Origin: Symbiodinium kawagutii
Lineage: Eukaryota; Sar; Dinophyceae; Suessiales; Symbiodiniaceae
Assembly: GCA_009767595.1 (NCBI GenBank)
Contig: VSDK01022166.1
Span: 410,775 to 474,774, forward strand
Reading direction: 5' to 3'
DNA: 64,000 nucleotides
Each line of letters begins with the position of its first letter. Positions within the stretch are counted from its first letter, which is position 1. The position numbers and the translations under genes were made by a program. The notes below the pieces were generated by a model, which searched no databases, was not told the origin of the DNA, and saw only the letters and a program-made list of their open reading frames with translations. Positions 1 to 10,979 of the stretch are shown piece by piece.

Positions 1-2
1 GA

Positions 3-331
3 ACAAGGTCAAGAACAAACCTAAGAACAAGGTCAAGAACAAGGTCAGGAGGGCCGTGAAGGCAAACAAAGAGAAAGATGCGTGCGAGAGGTTTTTTGAA
101 AAAGTTGCAGCTGAATGTAATGGACTGGAGTTCTTGATGGGGCAGGTAGAGCAGCTGGATGACAATCGATGGCCTATTGCATCTTTAATTTCAAGGCCAG
201 ACATTCAAGCTGGCGTGGCCTGTGCCGGGCTGCTGTGCCCAGTGCCAAGGTCCTTCCATGAAGACAGGCGGCTTTGTTGTTGCCGAAATTTCCTGTGCCA
301 GGCGGACGGAAAAAGGGAGTTTGGGTGCTAG
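3..331 (+). CDS. Open frame at left edge, lysine-rich start
   Basis: A frame open from the window edge to TAG at 329-331. It begins with a degenerate NKVK repeat from an AACAAGGTCAAG tandem DNA repeat, then KANKEKDACERFF and FLMGQVEQLDDNRWP. No Met start is seen; the frame probably enters from outside the window. No family recognised. The stretch after about residue 75 is Cys-rich and poorer in coding character, so the true exon may stop earlier, for example near the GTAGAGC at 147. Confidence 0.25.
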   Translation, partial: KVKNKPKNKVKNKVRRAVKANKEKDACERFFEKVAAECNGLEFLMGQVEQLDDNRWPIASLISRPDIQAGVACAGLLCPVPRSFHEDRRLCCCRNFLCQADGKREFGC

Positions 332-1720
332 ACAGTCGGCGCGGCTGTGGGCTCAGATATTTTTAAAAGGATTACATGCCATGCCATACCTTGCAACCAG
401 ATCCTGTTCTGAGCCATGTGGTCCTCACTATTGGCGCCTCCAGGCTTGAGATGAGAATCCTGCAATTCAGAAGTTGCTCCTCGACAGGAGGAAATGCTGG
501 TGCACATTTCTGAAGAGTTGCGGAACGCCCAACGATCCTGCTCATATCACGAAAGATCTCTGAAGAGTTTCGGAGCGCAAAAATCATATCGCGGAGATTT
601 CGGAAATCTCAGCCAGACTGATTCTGCTAAGGCTTACAGGCTTGGCGGTCAAGGCAGGTTTTTGATTTTCCTTGGATGCCCATCAAAAATCATGGAAGCG
701 CATTGGGGAATTTGAAAAAATGATGACAAAGAACGTGCAGGAATAAATTTGAGTCCCCACAGCTCCAGATTTATTGGTGTTCAGGTCCAAGAAACATCCG
801 ATCAATACCAGACAATGTGGAGAGGGAGGTGCCAGCGCCAGAATGATGGAAGAGCTGCATTTCTGCCGCCAAAGATGGTTCTGACAGCCCACGGGCAGCA
901 GGAGCCGGACACTCGAATCAGGGAAATTTTAGGATGCGCAAATTGATACGTATTAGGCTGTAGGCTTGTGCATATTTGATATGTGTAGAAGTTGCGCGTC
1001 CACGCCGCAGCTGTGGTCCAACAGCCAAAGACGCAGGACTTTTCGGGTCGCGCCATGTCACAACTAATCCCCTAGGCTCTGATCTGCTGCGCGCCAGGAC
1101 AATCAAGCACAGCGACCGGCGCTGACGCCGCGGCAAGCCCAAACAGACGGCGTTGAATCAAGAGAATGCGCCAGGCAAATGTTATGATGTAAGCTGCTGG
1201 CACTGGGTCGAATGCGTCATTAGCGCCATGGGCGCATCTGATGATGATGATAGCGCTGCTGAACTCATCGAGCTCTTGAGCTGCCAGCGCCCCGTTTCTT
1301 GTCCAGGTCATGCACATGGCAAATATGCGCACTTCTCTTTGTTAGTTTTCCATTCTTAATTTTTCCTCAAGCTTGTCCTGCTTTGTATTATTTTCAGAAA
1401 TAGATGTCTATTTCCAGCACCCTTGTAAAAGAGGGGAAAGAAATCTCTAGGTAGCCTTTCCTGTTCTTCCCTTCCTCCCTTTCGCCTGTTGGTTCGTGTT
1501 TGTTTGGTCCGTTGTGTTTGCTCCTCTGACCGGTGTCGTGTTGGTTTAAGCTGAAGTTTTGTGACCTATTTGTCAACGAAAAAAATTTTTGTGCGGTGCG
1601 TCAATGAAATGCATGGACTTGGCCGGACATGCGTTTACTCAGGAGGGCTACTTGGTGGAGATCGCGGATGCGAACCCCTCACTGGGGATGACATGCTTTT
1701 CGCATATATATTAGTTACAA
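332..1720. other. Unique-looking DNA without a supportable gene
   Basis: Unlike the rest of the window this stretch has almost no simple repeat. Short open frames exist on both strands but none has both splice signals and convincing composition. A 24-bp motif, TCTGAAGAGTTGCGGAACGC and its variant, occurs at 511-534 and again at 560-583. It may be decayed mobile-element sequence like the block at 48.3-52.8 kb. Confidence 0.35.
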
Positions 1721-3045
1721 TTACTTAAAAACTGATTCTGGTAGTATTAGTAGATTATATTAGATATGTTTTTAACTAGTATAATTAATGTTTTCTTATT
1801 GTTTGATCATTGTTATTGTTAATTGTTTGCATGTTATTGATTACTATTTTTTTGTTATAATTTGTCTTCCTTGTCATGAATCATGATTTTTTATTGTTGC
1901 GATTTTTGATTTATATATTTTTCATTTTCGTTTTCATTATGATTTTATTAGACTTTTTTGATGATGATAATAATCACAACAATTACTATTTTTGTTATTG
2001 TCATTTCTACAATATCTTTTTCTATGTTTTGGTTTTTGATAAAAATAGTTTGTTTAGATTTTAAAAACACCAATAATGAATGAAATTGATCATTAGTGGT
2101 TTTGATTATTATCGCGTTTTTGTTTTATAATCGCTCTTTTGTTGATCATTTCAATAAACAATATTATTTGCATTTTCATTATTATTGTTTTTATCAAAAA
2201 TATTCTTCTTCTTTTTCTTCTCTCTACTATTGTTTTCGTTTTTCATATCCTTCCTATTTTGATTACAATTACTTTTAATCTTTTTTCGCTCATTCCTATT
2301 ATTGTTTTTTAAGATGATTATCATCATTATTCGTATTATTATTGCTACTATTATCAAACATATTTTCTTTTCTATTAATGTTATTGTTGCCTTTTTGTTT
2401 TTTCAAAAACTATCATTAGATTTTTGGACTTATTTTCAGTATTGCTTTTCTATACGGTCATAATTATTTTTGACATTACGATTATCAGTTTTATTGTTAT
2501 CATTGTTTTGATTCTTATTAATATCATTATTATTGTTATTCTTGTTTTGTCTTTCTTATTGCTATTATTCGTGTCCTTCTTCGTATTGATTTTGAATTTG
2601 AAAATTATTACTCATATCACTATTTTGATTTTTTTGAACATTGTCAGTTTTATGATAGTTTTTGAAATATTGCTACTATTTTGATGAAAATTGATATTGT
2701 TAGATTACTATTACTATATTGGATTTATTTTTTCTTTTTCGTTTTGCTATTGCAACACTGTTTTTTATTTCTATTATTTTTAAAACTTTTCTTTTGACTA
2801 TTATCATTTTCACCATAATGATTATAACTATTCGTGTTTTGATATTGTGGTTTTTATTTTGAATATTATTGTTGTTTTTTGTGTATTTATTTTTATTATT
2901 ATAATTCTTTTCTGTATCTTTTTGATCATTAACATTATGATTAGTATGATGATTATTATTGAAATAGTAATCGTTGTTATTGGTACTCATATTGATGATA
3001 TCAATATCACGAAGAACTATGGGTGGTTTTAGGTTCACTTTTTAG
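1720..3045. repeat. T-rich low-complexity tract
   Basis: About 1.3 kb dominated by T on the plus strand with endless TTATTATTGTT and TTTTGATTATT variants and almost no C or G. Open frames here are compositional artefacts. The bias is strand-asymmetric: T far exceeds A. Confidence 0.85.
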
Positions 3046-3235
3046 TAATACTATGACTATCCGTGATATTGTCAATGGCAATACCTGGCAAAAATATTAT
3101 TAGCAATACTAATACTATTAATAGTAATACCATTGGTAACTTATTACTACCACACTAACTATTATTTGATTACTATTACTAATTACAGTAATGGTATGTT
3201 AAATTAGTAATACCTGGCTGGTAATTTCTAATGTC
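3045..3235. repeat. TAGTAATACC / GGTATTACTA palindromic repeat
   Basis: Degenerate copies of AATACTATTA, TAGTAATACC and TTACTATTACTA in both orientations, giving potential hairpins, directly upstream of the GC-rich exon at 3261. Confidence 0.6.
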
Positions 3236-3260
3236 AATCCCTGGCTTCAAAACTCGCCAG

Positions 3261-3376
3261 GACGTGGCCGCTGCGCCCTTCTGCTGCCCGACGCCCCCCG
3301 AGTCGCCCAGCGCGTGCCGCACGGGACCCGTGAAGGCCACGCAGTATGTGCAGGAGCCCATGGGAGCCGCCGGGGC
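3261..3376 (+). CDS. Candidate exon, unknown protein
   Basis: An abrupt GC-rich island after the repeat tract. Acceptor ACTCGCCAG precedes GAC; the frame reads DVAAAPFCCPTPPESP and TGPVKATQYVQEPMG with about 85% G/C in third positions. It ends at a possible GTAGGG donor, or runs two codons into TAG at 3378. The complementary frame (MGSCTYCVAFTGPVRHA) is equally GC3-rich, so the strand is not certain; plus is preferred for its AG-G acceptor and agreement with neighbouring plus exons. Confidence 0.45.
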
Positions 3377-4033
3377 GTAGGGGGATGGGTGGATGGGTGG
3401 AGTCAGCATGGCTAGAACCAGGGTTAAGCATGGCTAATAGTGGTTGATGATGGTCAAAAATGATGGGTTGATAGCAATGGTTGCCTGTTGATGGTTGATG
3501 ATATGGTGATGTCCATTATGATGCTGTTCGGTGCGAAATGTTGATATAAAACGGTTTGGCAATTGTAAATAGTGGCCAAGAACAGTGGTTAACAATCAGA
3601 CTGGTCCAATAGTGGTCATTGTGATGAAAATTGATTGATGGAGAATTGAGATGAATTTTGGCAAAATTGATGGTTAAGTCATGGTTCGTGCATGTTCATG
3701 GTGATCACCAGGGATGGGCCGTTGGCTGGTGCATGATTCAGAGCGCACATGTTTTGGTCATGTTGGTTACTGGATGTCATTGTCGGTAGATCCAGCTGTC
3801 GATCAAGCCTCTATAGGGGGTGAAGCACCCATGGCACACAGGGTTTGGGTCAAGGGTCTTCCATTGACCATGGATCAGCAAGAACGAGAACAGGATGTAG
3901 TCCCCGCAAAATATAAGGATGTTGGGTGAGCCGGTTGGTTATTGTGTTGGTTGGGCACTGCTGGTGGGTTGGATCGCTATTTTCCCGGTTGGGTGGTTGC
4001 TTCCCATACGCTGCTTCTCTTCTTGGGTTGAAC

Positions 4034-4034
4034 C

Positions 4035-4088
<54 letters not shown>
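4034..4088. repeat. (GAT)n microsatellite
   Basis: About 18 perfect GAT units inside an intron-like stretch. Poly-Met, poly-Ile, poly-Ser and poly-His frames here are artefacts. Confidence 0.95.
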
Positions 4089-4090
<2 letters not shown>

Positions 4091-4519
4091 GGAGAAGGGT
4101 TCTGATGATGACCAACATGATTGATGGCTGAGGATGCATGATTGCTGATCGATATGTAGTTGACCTTGGCTAGCCCAGCCAGTAGATAACAATGATCAAT
4201 GTTATCCCGCACGCACACACACAGTGTGGACACAGTTGATACTATCAAAACATAACAGGCTATGTAACCAAAAACCACTTGGTTATCAGCATCAAATCGT
4301 ACGGATTATTGTTTCCGTTTGTCTTGCAAAGTATCGCATCACTTCTGATGGGGCGGACACTTTCCATACAATTTAGCTTCCCCGGATGATTGTTTGGACA
4401 CTGGTTCATCCTGATGCCACCAGTCACCTGTTGAAGTGAGTGCTATTGTGAATATCTATGAATATCTACCAAAGCATCGCTGCTGTGCTAGAGGATAGAG
4501 TTTTGGCAAAGTGATTTAG

Positions 4520-4766
4520 CTTGAAGAAATCAATTCTAGTGACAGATCTTGCGCCGTTGGACTCCTTTTTGACTATTGATCTCTTGAGACGATTGGATTT
4601 CTATGTCAACTTCCCTATCCACAATGATGGAATCCCTTCTGGGAGTATAGACTGGGAATGTGCGCCTGACACTGCGCAAGCCGAAACAAGCCTCTGTGTA
4701 CCAACCACTGATGCGAGCGTTTCCAGATTTGCTTTAACCAGGGTTGCGAGATTGTGCCTGGAATGA
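4520..4766 (+). CDS. Candidate exon, unknown protein
   Basis: Acceptor GTGATTTAG precedes a frame reading LVTDLAPLDSFLTIDLLRRL and FPIHNDGIPSGSIDWECAP, ending in TGA at 4764-4766. Composition is protein-like and there are no repeats. No family recognised and no donor found, so it could be a terminal exon or chance. Confidence 0.3.
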
Positions 4767-5290
4767 ACTGTGAAAGTCCGCAGTGATCAGCAGTTCACAT
4801 TCCTGGTCCTTAAACAAATCTCTCAACCTGTTTGTCTGGCTGCCATGTCACATCAGCAAAAAGCATTCTCTATTGATACAAGCAATACATGGCCTTTTTG
4901 CCGAGGGTCTAGTGTTCCATTGACGGTTTCGCTACTCAAAATCATAATTTGCTTTTGAACTTTTGAGTTGACGTCGGGTACCACCATTGAACATACAGTA
5001 CCATGCAGTAACTCAATAACATCTAATAATATTTCAGTGCATCTTTTGGGTAGAACTATCCAAATTAGCCTACAACTATCAATGCAAACAATGGTTCATA
5101 ACCATGTATGATGCTTATCATGCTTATCATGCTAGCGATGGTTATCACGCATGGGTGCATGGTTGACATCCAACGGTGTCCTCTCCCACTGGTTGGTCGT
5201 AGTTGCCCACCTGCTGCAGGCGGTCCACAGACTTTGCCCAGGCGTCTATGGGCAGCTCGAAAGAAATTAGCTCAGCTTACACGGGAGGAA

Positions 5291-5378
5291 ACTAACGTGG
5301 CAATGGACAATCCACCATTTTGTTAGGAAAACCCTGGGAAATCATCCATTTATAGTGGATTTTCCATTGTCATGTTAG
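5291..5378. mobile_element. Small inverted-repeat element (88 bp)
   Basis: Left arm CTAACGTGGCAATGGACAAT and right arm ATTTTCCATTGTCATGTTAG are imperfect inverted repeats about 24 bp long around a short centre. It resembles a MITE or a stable hairpin. No coding capacity. Confidence 0.5.
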
Positions 5379-5457
5379 TTCACCAGGGGGTACATGGGAA
5401 GAAGTGTCGGAGAGAGATGATCAGGGGTTGATCATCAGGGGATGATCTGCCCAAGTC

Positions 5458-5703
5458 TTGAGCCTTTCTTGGCACTGTCAGCCATCGAACTCGGGGGGCC
5501 CAAGTGGCACTGGAAGTATCAACAAAATGAGAATGTCCCAGAATATGGTGAGGTGGTTCTTGCCTTGTGTGGTCCAGCTGACACCAGAGGGAAAGTTGAG
5601 GTTACGCGATCGCAATCATGGTGACTATCTGAGGAAGCCTGTTGATACCCACAGTTGGAGAGACGACTTACCCAATAGCTTGTTTTTTGGTTTCTCAAAA
5701 TAG
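5458..5703 (+). other. Overlapping plus-strand open frames, unresolved
   Basis: Two plus frames are open here. One reads LTPEGKLRLRDRNHGDYLRK, the other GPKWHWKYQQNENVPEYGEV. Both are protein-like, but no paired acceptor and donor decides between them. The right end merges with family A element 5689-5786. Confidence 0.2.
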
Positions 5704-5786
5704 GGGAGCCCCCAAATCATCCAGTCTACCATGTATGTCAATAAACCAATCATAACTTTGGGGCTTCCCTATTTCAAGAAACCGCC
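5689..5786. mobile_element. Family A TIR element
   Basis: Left end GGTTTCTCAAAATAGGGGAG, right end CTTCCCTATTTCAAGAAACC followed by GCC and ATAT. The GG...CC termini, the internal GGGG/CCCC pair and the size match the other family A copies. Only 40 bp separate it from a family B copy. Confidence 0.7.
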
Positions 5787-5826
5787 ATATGACTCTTCTG
5801 TTGAGGTGATGATCTGAGCCATAAAT

Positions 5827-5938
5827 GGCTGTGGGTCAAAACCCCGTACCCCTGGTTCCCCTATCATTAACCATTGTTTACCTTATTGTTGTTGGTCATT
5901 ATCCACTATTACTGGTTGGTTAATATTGACCCATGGCC
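5827..5938 (+). mobile_element. Family B TIR element with AAAT duplication
   Basis: Begins GGCTGTGGGTCAAAACCCCG and ends GGTTAATATTGACCCATGGC plus C. Identical AAAT flanks lie at 5823-5826 and 5939-5942, a probable target-site duplication. Its right end lies 10 bp before the exon at 5949, so the element supplies nearly the whole 3' end of that intron. In this copy ATAG has become ATGG. Confidence 0.8.
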
Positions 5939-5948
5939 AAATCCCAAG

Positions 5949-6109
5949 ACTTCTGGCTCAGAACCAGTGCCACAGGAGGTGACCTTCGCATGCGGCCGAG
6001 GTATGCCTACGACGATGGGATGGGTCTCATGACCTGTTCGGCGGACACCATCTACACCATGAGCTTCTACTGCCCGCTCGGAAGCCTGGTGATGTGCCAA
6101 GGAAACTGA
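5949..6109 (+). CDS. Exon, unknown protein
   Basis: Follows acceptor ATCCCAAG directly after a family B element. The frame reads FWLRTSATGGDLRMRPRYAY, DDGMGLMTCSADTIYTMSFY and CPLGSLVMCQGN before TGA at 6107. High G/C in third positions supports the plus strand. It may stop earlier at the GTGATG donor-like site at 6090. Gly/Met/Cys-rich; no known domain recognised. An antisense frame is also open but has poorer codon choice. Confidence 0.55.
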
Positions 6110-6747
6110 GAAAACCCGGGGATGCGAAGAACGGCCAAGGATGGGTGATGCATAGCCATATGTATGTACAATGTATATATATATATACACACATACATTT
6201 TACTGGTATTCATATGTTGTACAATGCAAGCTATTTCAGTACCAGTAATCATATTTTTTTAAAGATGCATGTCGCATACATCCATTCATGCGTGCAGACG
6301 CGTATGCACGCAAACGTATGCCCAAGCATCCATCCACCACCTGTCATGAATGCATACTTACATCATATTACACCACATTCCATTCCATTGCATTGAATTA
6401 CATACATGTTGATGATTTCAGAACTGTAAATGTGCAAGTCTCCTTGGCGAACAAGGGCACGAACCGTAAATGCGTATCATGAACCGACAGTCACCATCTG
6501 GCCATAGTTGTGACTGAAGCAAATCGTCGCAGAAAAGGCTCTCAATGTGGGTGAAATTCATGAGTTCAAACAGGTAGCAGTCGGGACCACAACGGGTTAA
6601 GGGGGTTCCAAATGCTGATCGGGCACCTGTTCAGATTTTATTGGTTGATTTTTTCAATAACATTAACGAATAAACCAGTTGGTGGTTGATTTTTTTGGTC
6701 GATTTTTCCAGGTACCCTTTGCTTTTACGTGCTGGGATGTCTCATAG
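6110..6747. other. Intron-like sequence, no gene seen
   Basis: ATATAT/ACACAC microsatellite near 6172-6195, then CATTCCATTCCATTG-type sequence. No open frame with splice support. Confidence 0.5.
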
Positions 6748-6858
6748 CGGAAAATCGCCCGATCCACTGCTGGAATCTTATCGCGCTACCCAACCTGAGG
6801 GATTCGTACTTTTCAATCATCAAATCATCGCTCTCCAGCTGTCCATGTGTTCATTGAG
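6748..6858 (+). CDS. Exon, unknown protein
   Basis: Acceptor GATGTCTCATAG and donor TTGAG-GTAAAT bound a 111-nt exon (1 + 36 codons + 2 nt). It reads GKSPDPLLESYRATQPEGFV then LFNHQIIALQLSMCSL. The other two frames contain stops, which makes this frame credible despite modest GC. Function unknown. It probably belongs to the same plus-strand gene as 7793 and 8074, with at least one exon between that I cannot place. Confidence 0.6.
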
Positions 6859-7245
6859 GTAAATCATCCAGCTGGATAAAGATGAACTAGATGAATTCAA
6901 CGATATGTAGTACTATTACTTTGACATGATAATCATTTCAATGCTTTTTTCCCCGTGGTCAACTAGTCACCCAAACTCTTCCCGCAATGTGTTGGTTCTT
7001 TGTGGGTCCCGTATGTTTTCAACACCAAAAGTGCTTCCTTGGTGGTCAACATGTCCATGCAAAACTTTGGACCCAGGTCTGCCTGGGTCTCCTCTTGGTT
7101 GATGGTTCCCTATCCTCTTGCTGAGTCATATCAACATCTTTCAGCAAGGGTCTCATCACCAGTCACTATGGCTCTAAAAGGAACAAGTTGAAGATACCCC
7201 TATAATCAATGGACATCGCAGAGGAATCCTGTCATTGACAAACGA

Positions 7246-7431
7246 GTGCGAGAAGAGTCAAATCTGTCAAATTTTGCAAAACTGGTCACCAGTTGGGGCG
7301 TGCCAGCACCATTTTTGGGCCCCATTGTATTCTATGCGCCGGGATTGCCCCCCAAGACCTATGGGTTTCTTCAGTTGCACATGTTTTTCCCCTTTCCTGA
7401 CATTGTTGCTGATTCCTGGCAGCAGCTATAG
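7246..7431 (+). CDS. Candidate exon, frame unresolved
   Basis: One plus frame reads SNLSNFAKLVTSWGVPAPFL and LPPKTYGFLQLHMFFPFPDI, ending in TAG at 7429. A second reads VKSVKFCKTGHQLGRASTIF and also fits the phase left by exon 6748-6858. I cannot decide between them from the sequence. Confidence 0.3.
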   Translation: MREESNLSNFAKLVTSWGVPAPFLGPIVFYAPGLPPKTYGFLQLHMFFPFPDIVADSWQQL

Positions 7432-7792
7432 TTGATAGATCGAGAATTGTGGTCATTTATCATTAACCCTTAGTTACACCAACACTTGCCAACACAATTT
7501 GTCATTGGAAATATGGTTGTCATTCATATTGCTAAGATTGGCGTTATTATTGACCGGTCCAACCCATAACTGGCTGGTGGCTTGAAACACTTTTTATTTT
7601 CCCTATTACTCATTAACAAATGGTTGGTTGACTAATGTTTTTGATAGGGATGATTCAACCACCAACCAGTGATGATCATTATTAGCCACTATTACCATAT
7701 ATAACCACTATTAACCACTATTAGCCACTAGTTCACCATGGGTGGTTCAACCACCAAACAGATAAGCATCATCTTGGATCTACAACTCCCAG

Positions 7793-7859
7793 TCATTGCG
7801 GGGCATCTGCGGCGAGGTCTTCAGCCAAGCAGGCGCCACTGCTTGGTTTATTGGGAAAG
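7793..7859 (+). CDS. Exon, unknown protein (pairs with 8074-8208)
   Basis: Acceptor CTACAACTCCCAG, donor GGGAAAG-GTCCTG. The 67 nt read SLRGICGEVFSQAGATAWFI then GK, leaving one base. That base joins the two bases that open exon 8074-8208 to make a Val codon, so both exons stay open across the junction. Family not recognised. Confidence 0.6.
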
Positions 7860-8073
7860 GTCCTGCTGTTTCTCATGGTTGGCATCCTGCTAAGCAGCTG
7901 GGATGAATGAAACCTTATCACTTGGATTTATTTCTATCTCCAGCAGCTCTGACAATACTTGGGAGCAAGAGACGCTTCCCATTGCTAGGGAGGTTTCCTG
8001 AAGAGTTTTGGTCAGGTCTCATTTCGATTGTGGGTCTTTCGCACCCGGGGTAGATTGCGTGGTTGGATCTTAG

Positions 8074-8208
8074 TGTACCGTGTTAAAAACAAACACAAGG
8101 CTTGGTGGTCATATAAGTTGCCCGATGATTCAAGCAGACCCGTCTTGGGATGCCAGCTCTCTTCCAATGATTTCATGTGCCGCTCTCCGGCGATACTGTT
8201 GCTATTTG
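8074..8208 (+). CDS. Exon, unknown protein
   Basis: Acceptor GGTTGGATCTTAG, donor CTATTTG-GTTAGA. The 135 nt (2 + 44 codons + 1) read YRVKNKHKAWWSYKLPDDSS then RPVLGCQLSSNDFMCRSPAI and LLLF. Basic start, hydrophobic end. In phase with 7793-7859. The next exon is not certain; AT CTT GGG at 8263 after AATGCAAAG would fit but is short. Confidence 0.6.
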
Positions 8209-8449
8209 GTTAGACCATGTTTAGGTTTAAAGGTGTCTAGTCCTTGCTGGAATGCAAAGATCTTGGGATCAAAACATCAAGTTTGCACATGCAGTCCTAA
8301 TAATATCATGTGCACGATTGCAGAGGTGACAATCCTAACCGCAAACAACCAAATGTTTGCAACTGTAGTTGTTACATCCGACCAACAGCTGTTCCAATTC
8401 TCAAAACCAACTATTTGATCCAAACAACCAGTACCCACTTGTATATGTA

Positions 8450-8506
8450 AATATAAATAAACAAATAAATAAATATATACATATATATATATATACATAT
8501 ATATAT
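8450..8506. repeat. AATA/TATATA microsatellite
   Basis: AAATAAATAAATA followed by a TATATA run. Intergenic or intronic, between the plus-strand gene ending near 8.2 kb and the minus-strand gene ending at 9.05 kb. Confidence 0.85.
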
Positions 8507-9048
8507 AGCAACACTTATGTAATTAGTGTATATTGATTAATGTCTATTATTTATACACCTATTGGTAAAACACCTGCTAACGACTGCGAACGACGCTATG
8601 ATACAACAGTTGTGCTCCAGCTCAACCCATGGTGCTGATAGCTGTGCTACTCCTGTCAGGCCACTGAGGAGCTGGTGGTCTGATGCTGATTGGTTCGTGA
8701 CGATGCAGGTTCACCATGGAGGGTATCGATTGATTGATGAGGGATCATGGAGAACCCCATCATTTTTTGAAAACCAGCAATTTGTTTGGTGTCCTTGCGG
8801 TGTTTGATTTCGCAGAAGCAGGATTATCCCCAGGTGTCAGATGCTGGACAGAGATGCTGAGAGACTCTCACACAGCATTTGGTGCATCTGGCTGGATCTG
8901 CTGGCTTTGTGGTTTGAACGATGTCAAGCAGCATTTCACTATCTCATGATCTAGCGAATCTGGATCATACTGAGAAAAGTCAGCGATAGGCACATGCTAC
9001 GGAAACTCGCGATCTCTACTGGTTTTTCCACACTTCTCAGTACCCAGT

Positions 9049-9142
9049 TCAAACCACCAGCGACTTCCGTGATGCTTTTCTTCGGCGAGTGCTTGGTTCG
9101 CCGCGTTGCCACTGAACAGGGGACTGAGCCAACAGGGGCAGA
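9049..9142 (-). CDS. Terminal exon of minus-strand gene, basic C-terminus
   Basis: Read on the complement. Acceptor CATCCTTTTCAG (plus 9143-9154) precedes one base plus 31 codons: LPLLAQSPVQWQRGEPSTRR, RKASRKSLVV, stop TGA at 9051-9049. The single leading base completes the codon left open by exon 9770-9823, so the reading runs through to a stop. The Arg/Lys/Ser-rich end resembles a basic tail. Other frames on both strands are also open here; phase continuity decides. Confidence 0.55.
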
Positions 9143-9550
9143 CTGAAAAGGATGGCGCTGAGGCTTAGGCCCTGGAACCAAGCATCTGAAGTGAATTCTG
9201 CACTTGGGGAAGCACTATGAAGCACCAGTTTTTGGCATACATCATTTGTGTATTGCCCAGATATTCATCCTACACATACAGCCTGCACATATCAATACAG
9301 ATGCACATCATATCTATACAGTCTATACATTTGAATGTACATATACACATGAATACGCATAGACAGATACATATTTATCGATGGGTCATTACCTGTCCAA
9401 TGGACTGCTGCCGGTGAGTTTGTATCCACGTTCTTGGTGGTTGTTGATTCTTTGTCACCGACCTTCCCATTGTAAATCATCTAAGCTGTTAGGATGATAC
9501 ACCAATGATATGCGAATAACCACAATAGACCGCCATTTGTTATCCTAATG

Positions 9551-9664
9551 ATTTGGTGGTTTCTTAGCATGGGGGACCCCAATAGAATGGTCGGTTTATT
9601 ACTATAAATGGTTCATAAACTGGAGGAGAACTGGGGGTACCCCTACTTTGAGAAACTGCCATTT
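9551..9664. mobile_element. Family A TIR element with ATTT duplication
   Basis: Element 9555-9660 begins GGTGGTTTCTTAGCATGGGG and ends CCCTACTTTGAGAAACTGCC, flanked by ATTT on both sides. It lies in the intron between minus exons 9049 and 9770. Confidence 0.8.
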
Positions 9665-9769
9665 CTATCAAAGGCCTAAACTAAACCATTGTTTCTCAAC
9701 GTAGGCCTACCATTTTATATGATGGCCTAAACTTAACCATTGTTTCAACAACATCATGCCATCATTAAC

Positions 9770-9823
9770 CGGGCTTGGTCCATCCGGCGCTTCCGAGACC
9801 GACATTGCGGCGCCACGGCGGGT
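9770..9823 (-). CDS. Internal exon of minus-strand gene
   Basis: On the complement, acceptor ACTTCTTCTGAGCTCCCAG and donor CCCG-GTTAAT bound 54 nt. In phase with its neighbours it reads PAVAPQCRSRKRRMDQA, a basic segment. Another frame (TRRGAAMSVSEAPDGPSP) is also open; I prefer the first because it links both neighbouring exons without a stop. Confidence 0.55.
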
Positions 9824-9839
9824 CTGGGAGCTCAGAAGA

Positions 9840-10530
9840 AGTGTGAACACTTGGGTGTTGATGATGAGAATGGGTGATTTGATGGATTGAATGATTGACC
9901 AGGGTTGGCATGGCTGGTGTTCATAACAATGAGTGATGCATGTTGACAATGGTTGATAAAGATGCTTGATAAAGATGAATGATAGTGGTTGATGGGTTGA
10001 TGTTGATAATAATAGTGGATACATGGTGATCATGATTGATAATGATCATGCTTGTTTTGATACATCATGAGCGACCATTCTCAGATTCAGATAATAGTGG
10101 GTGATAACAATGATTGATAATGATTGGTGATAAAGCTGGCTGAGAAAGATGGTCAGATCATGATGTGCTGCGAACAATGGTTGATAGAAATCAGTGCTGA
10201 TAATGGTGGCTGAGAATGATTGATGGGTGCTGATAATGATGGGTGAGAATGGGTGTATCCCTAGTATGGTTAGTGATGGGTAAATTGCATTGGTTGGGTT
10301 AGCAATGGGTGTGCCATCATGATGCTTAACAATGATGGTAATGGTTAGTACCGGGTAGTGGTGCACCCTTCATAATCATCAATAATTATGGTGATCATTC
10401 GTGGCAGGTTTATCATTATTGTGTGTATCATGAATGGGTGTCTCACTCTTGGGTGTATCACGAATATGTGTATCACTAATGGGTGTATCACCACTGGGTC
10501 CAATTCTGGACCGAAATCTTGGAGGGTGAA
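9840..10530. repeat. Degenerate TGGTTGATGATGG array
   Basis: Intron filled with TTGATAATGGTTGATAAAG-like units that give long Ser/His/Tyr frames on the complement. The GGGTGTATCAC unit repeats at 10433-10497. No gene seen. Confidence 0.7.
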
Positions 10531-10538
10531 AACTCATT

Positions 10539-10668
10539 GTTTGGGGCACACCATGAGAAGCGATGATCCTTGAATTACCCACAACGGCGGTGCTGTTGCA
10601 GCCGGGGATTGGGAGCAGATTTGGAAAGTTCGGAGGTGTCCGGAGCACATGGTGTGCCCCCCCAAAAA
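10539..10668. mobile_element. Inverted-repeat element, GGGGCACACCATG termini
   Basis: TTTGGGGCACACCATGAGAA near 10541 and CACATGGTGTGCCCCCCCAA near 10647 form inverted ends about 105 bp apart. It lies in the same intron of the minus gene. Possibly a separate MITE family. Confidence 0.5.
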
Positions 10669-10892
10669 TTAATGGTTCCATTCCAAAGGCAACCATTTGA
10701 TCGGCATTGACAGCATTTAACCCTAAAAAGGGTGAATTGAATGAAACCATGGTGGAAGTTGGCTGTTTCTAAGCAAATTAGCTGTTACATTCGGAGTTGG
10801 AAATACATGTATCTACCATTTATTGAATCCTCCTTTTTCGGGTTAGGATAGGACATTTTCGGAGGATGGTTGCGGCCAAGCTTTCCATTCAC

Positions 10893-10969
10893 TGCGGCGA
10901 AGCGTTGGCAGCGAGCCATCGGAAGACGTTGGGTGCTGGATCAGTGCTTGATAGCCAGACGGTCCAAGT
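10893..10969 (-). CDS. Internal exon of minus-strand gene
   Basis: On the complement, acceptor GCCTTACCTTTTAG and donor CGCCGCA-GTGAAT bound 77 nt. Starting in phase 0 from exon 11333-11746 it reads TWTVWLSSTDPAPNVFRWLA then ANASP, leaving two bases that exon 9770-9823 completes. All three frames are open on this strand, so the choice rests on phase continuity. Confidence 0.55.
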
Positions 10970-10979
10970 CTAAAAGGTA

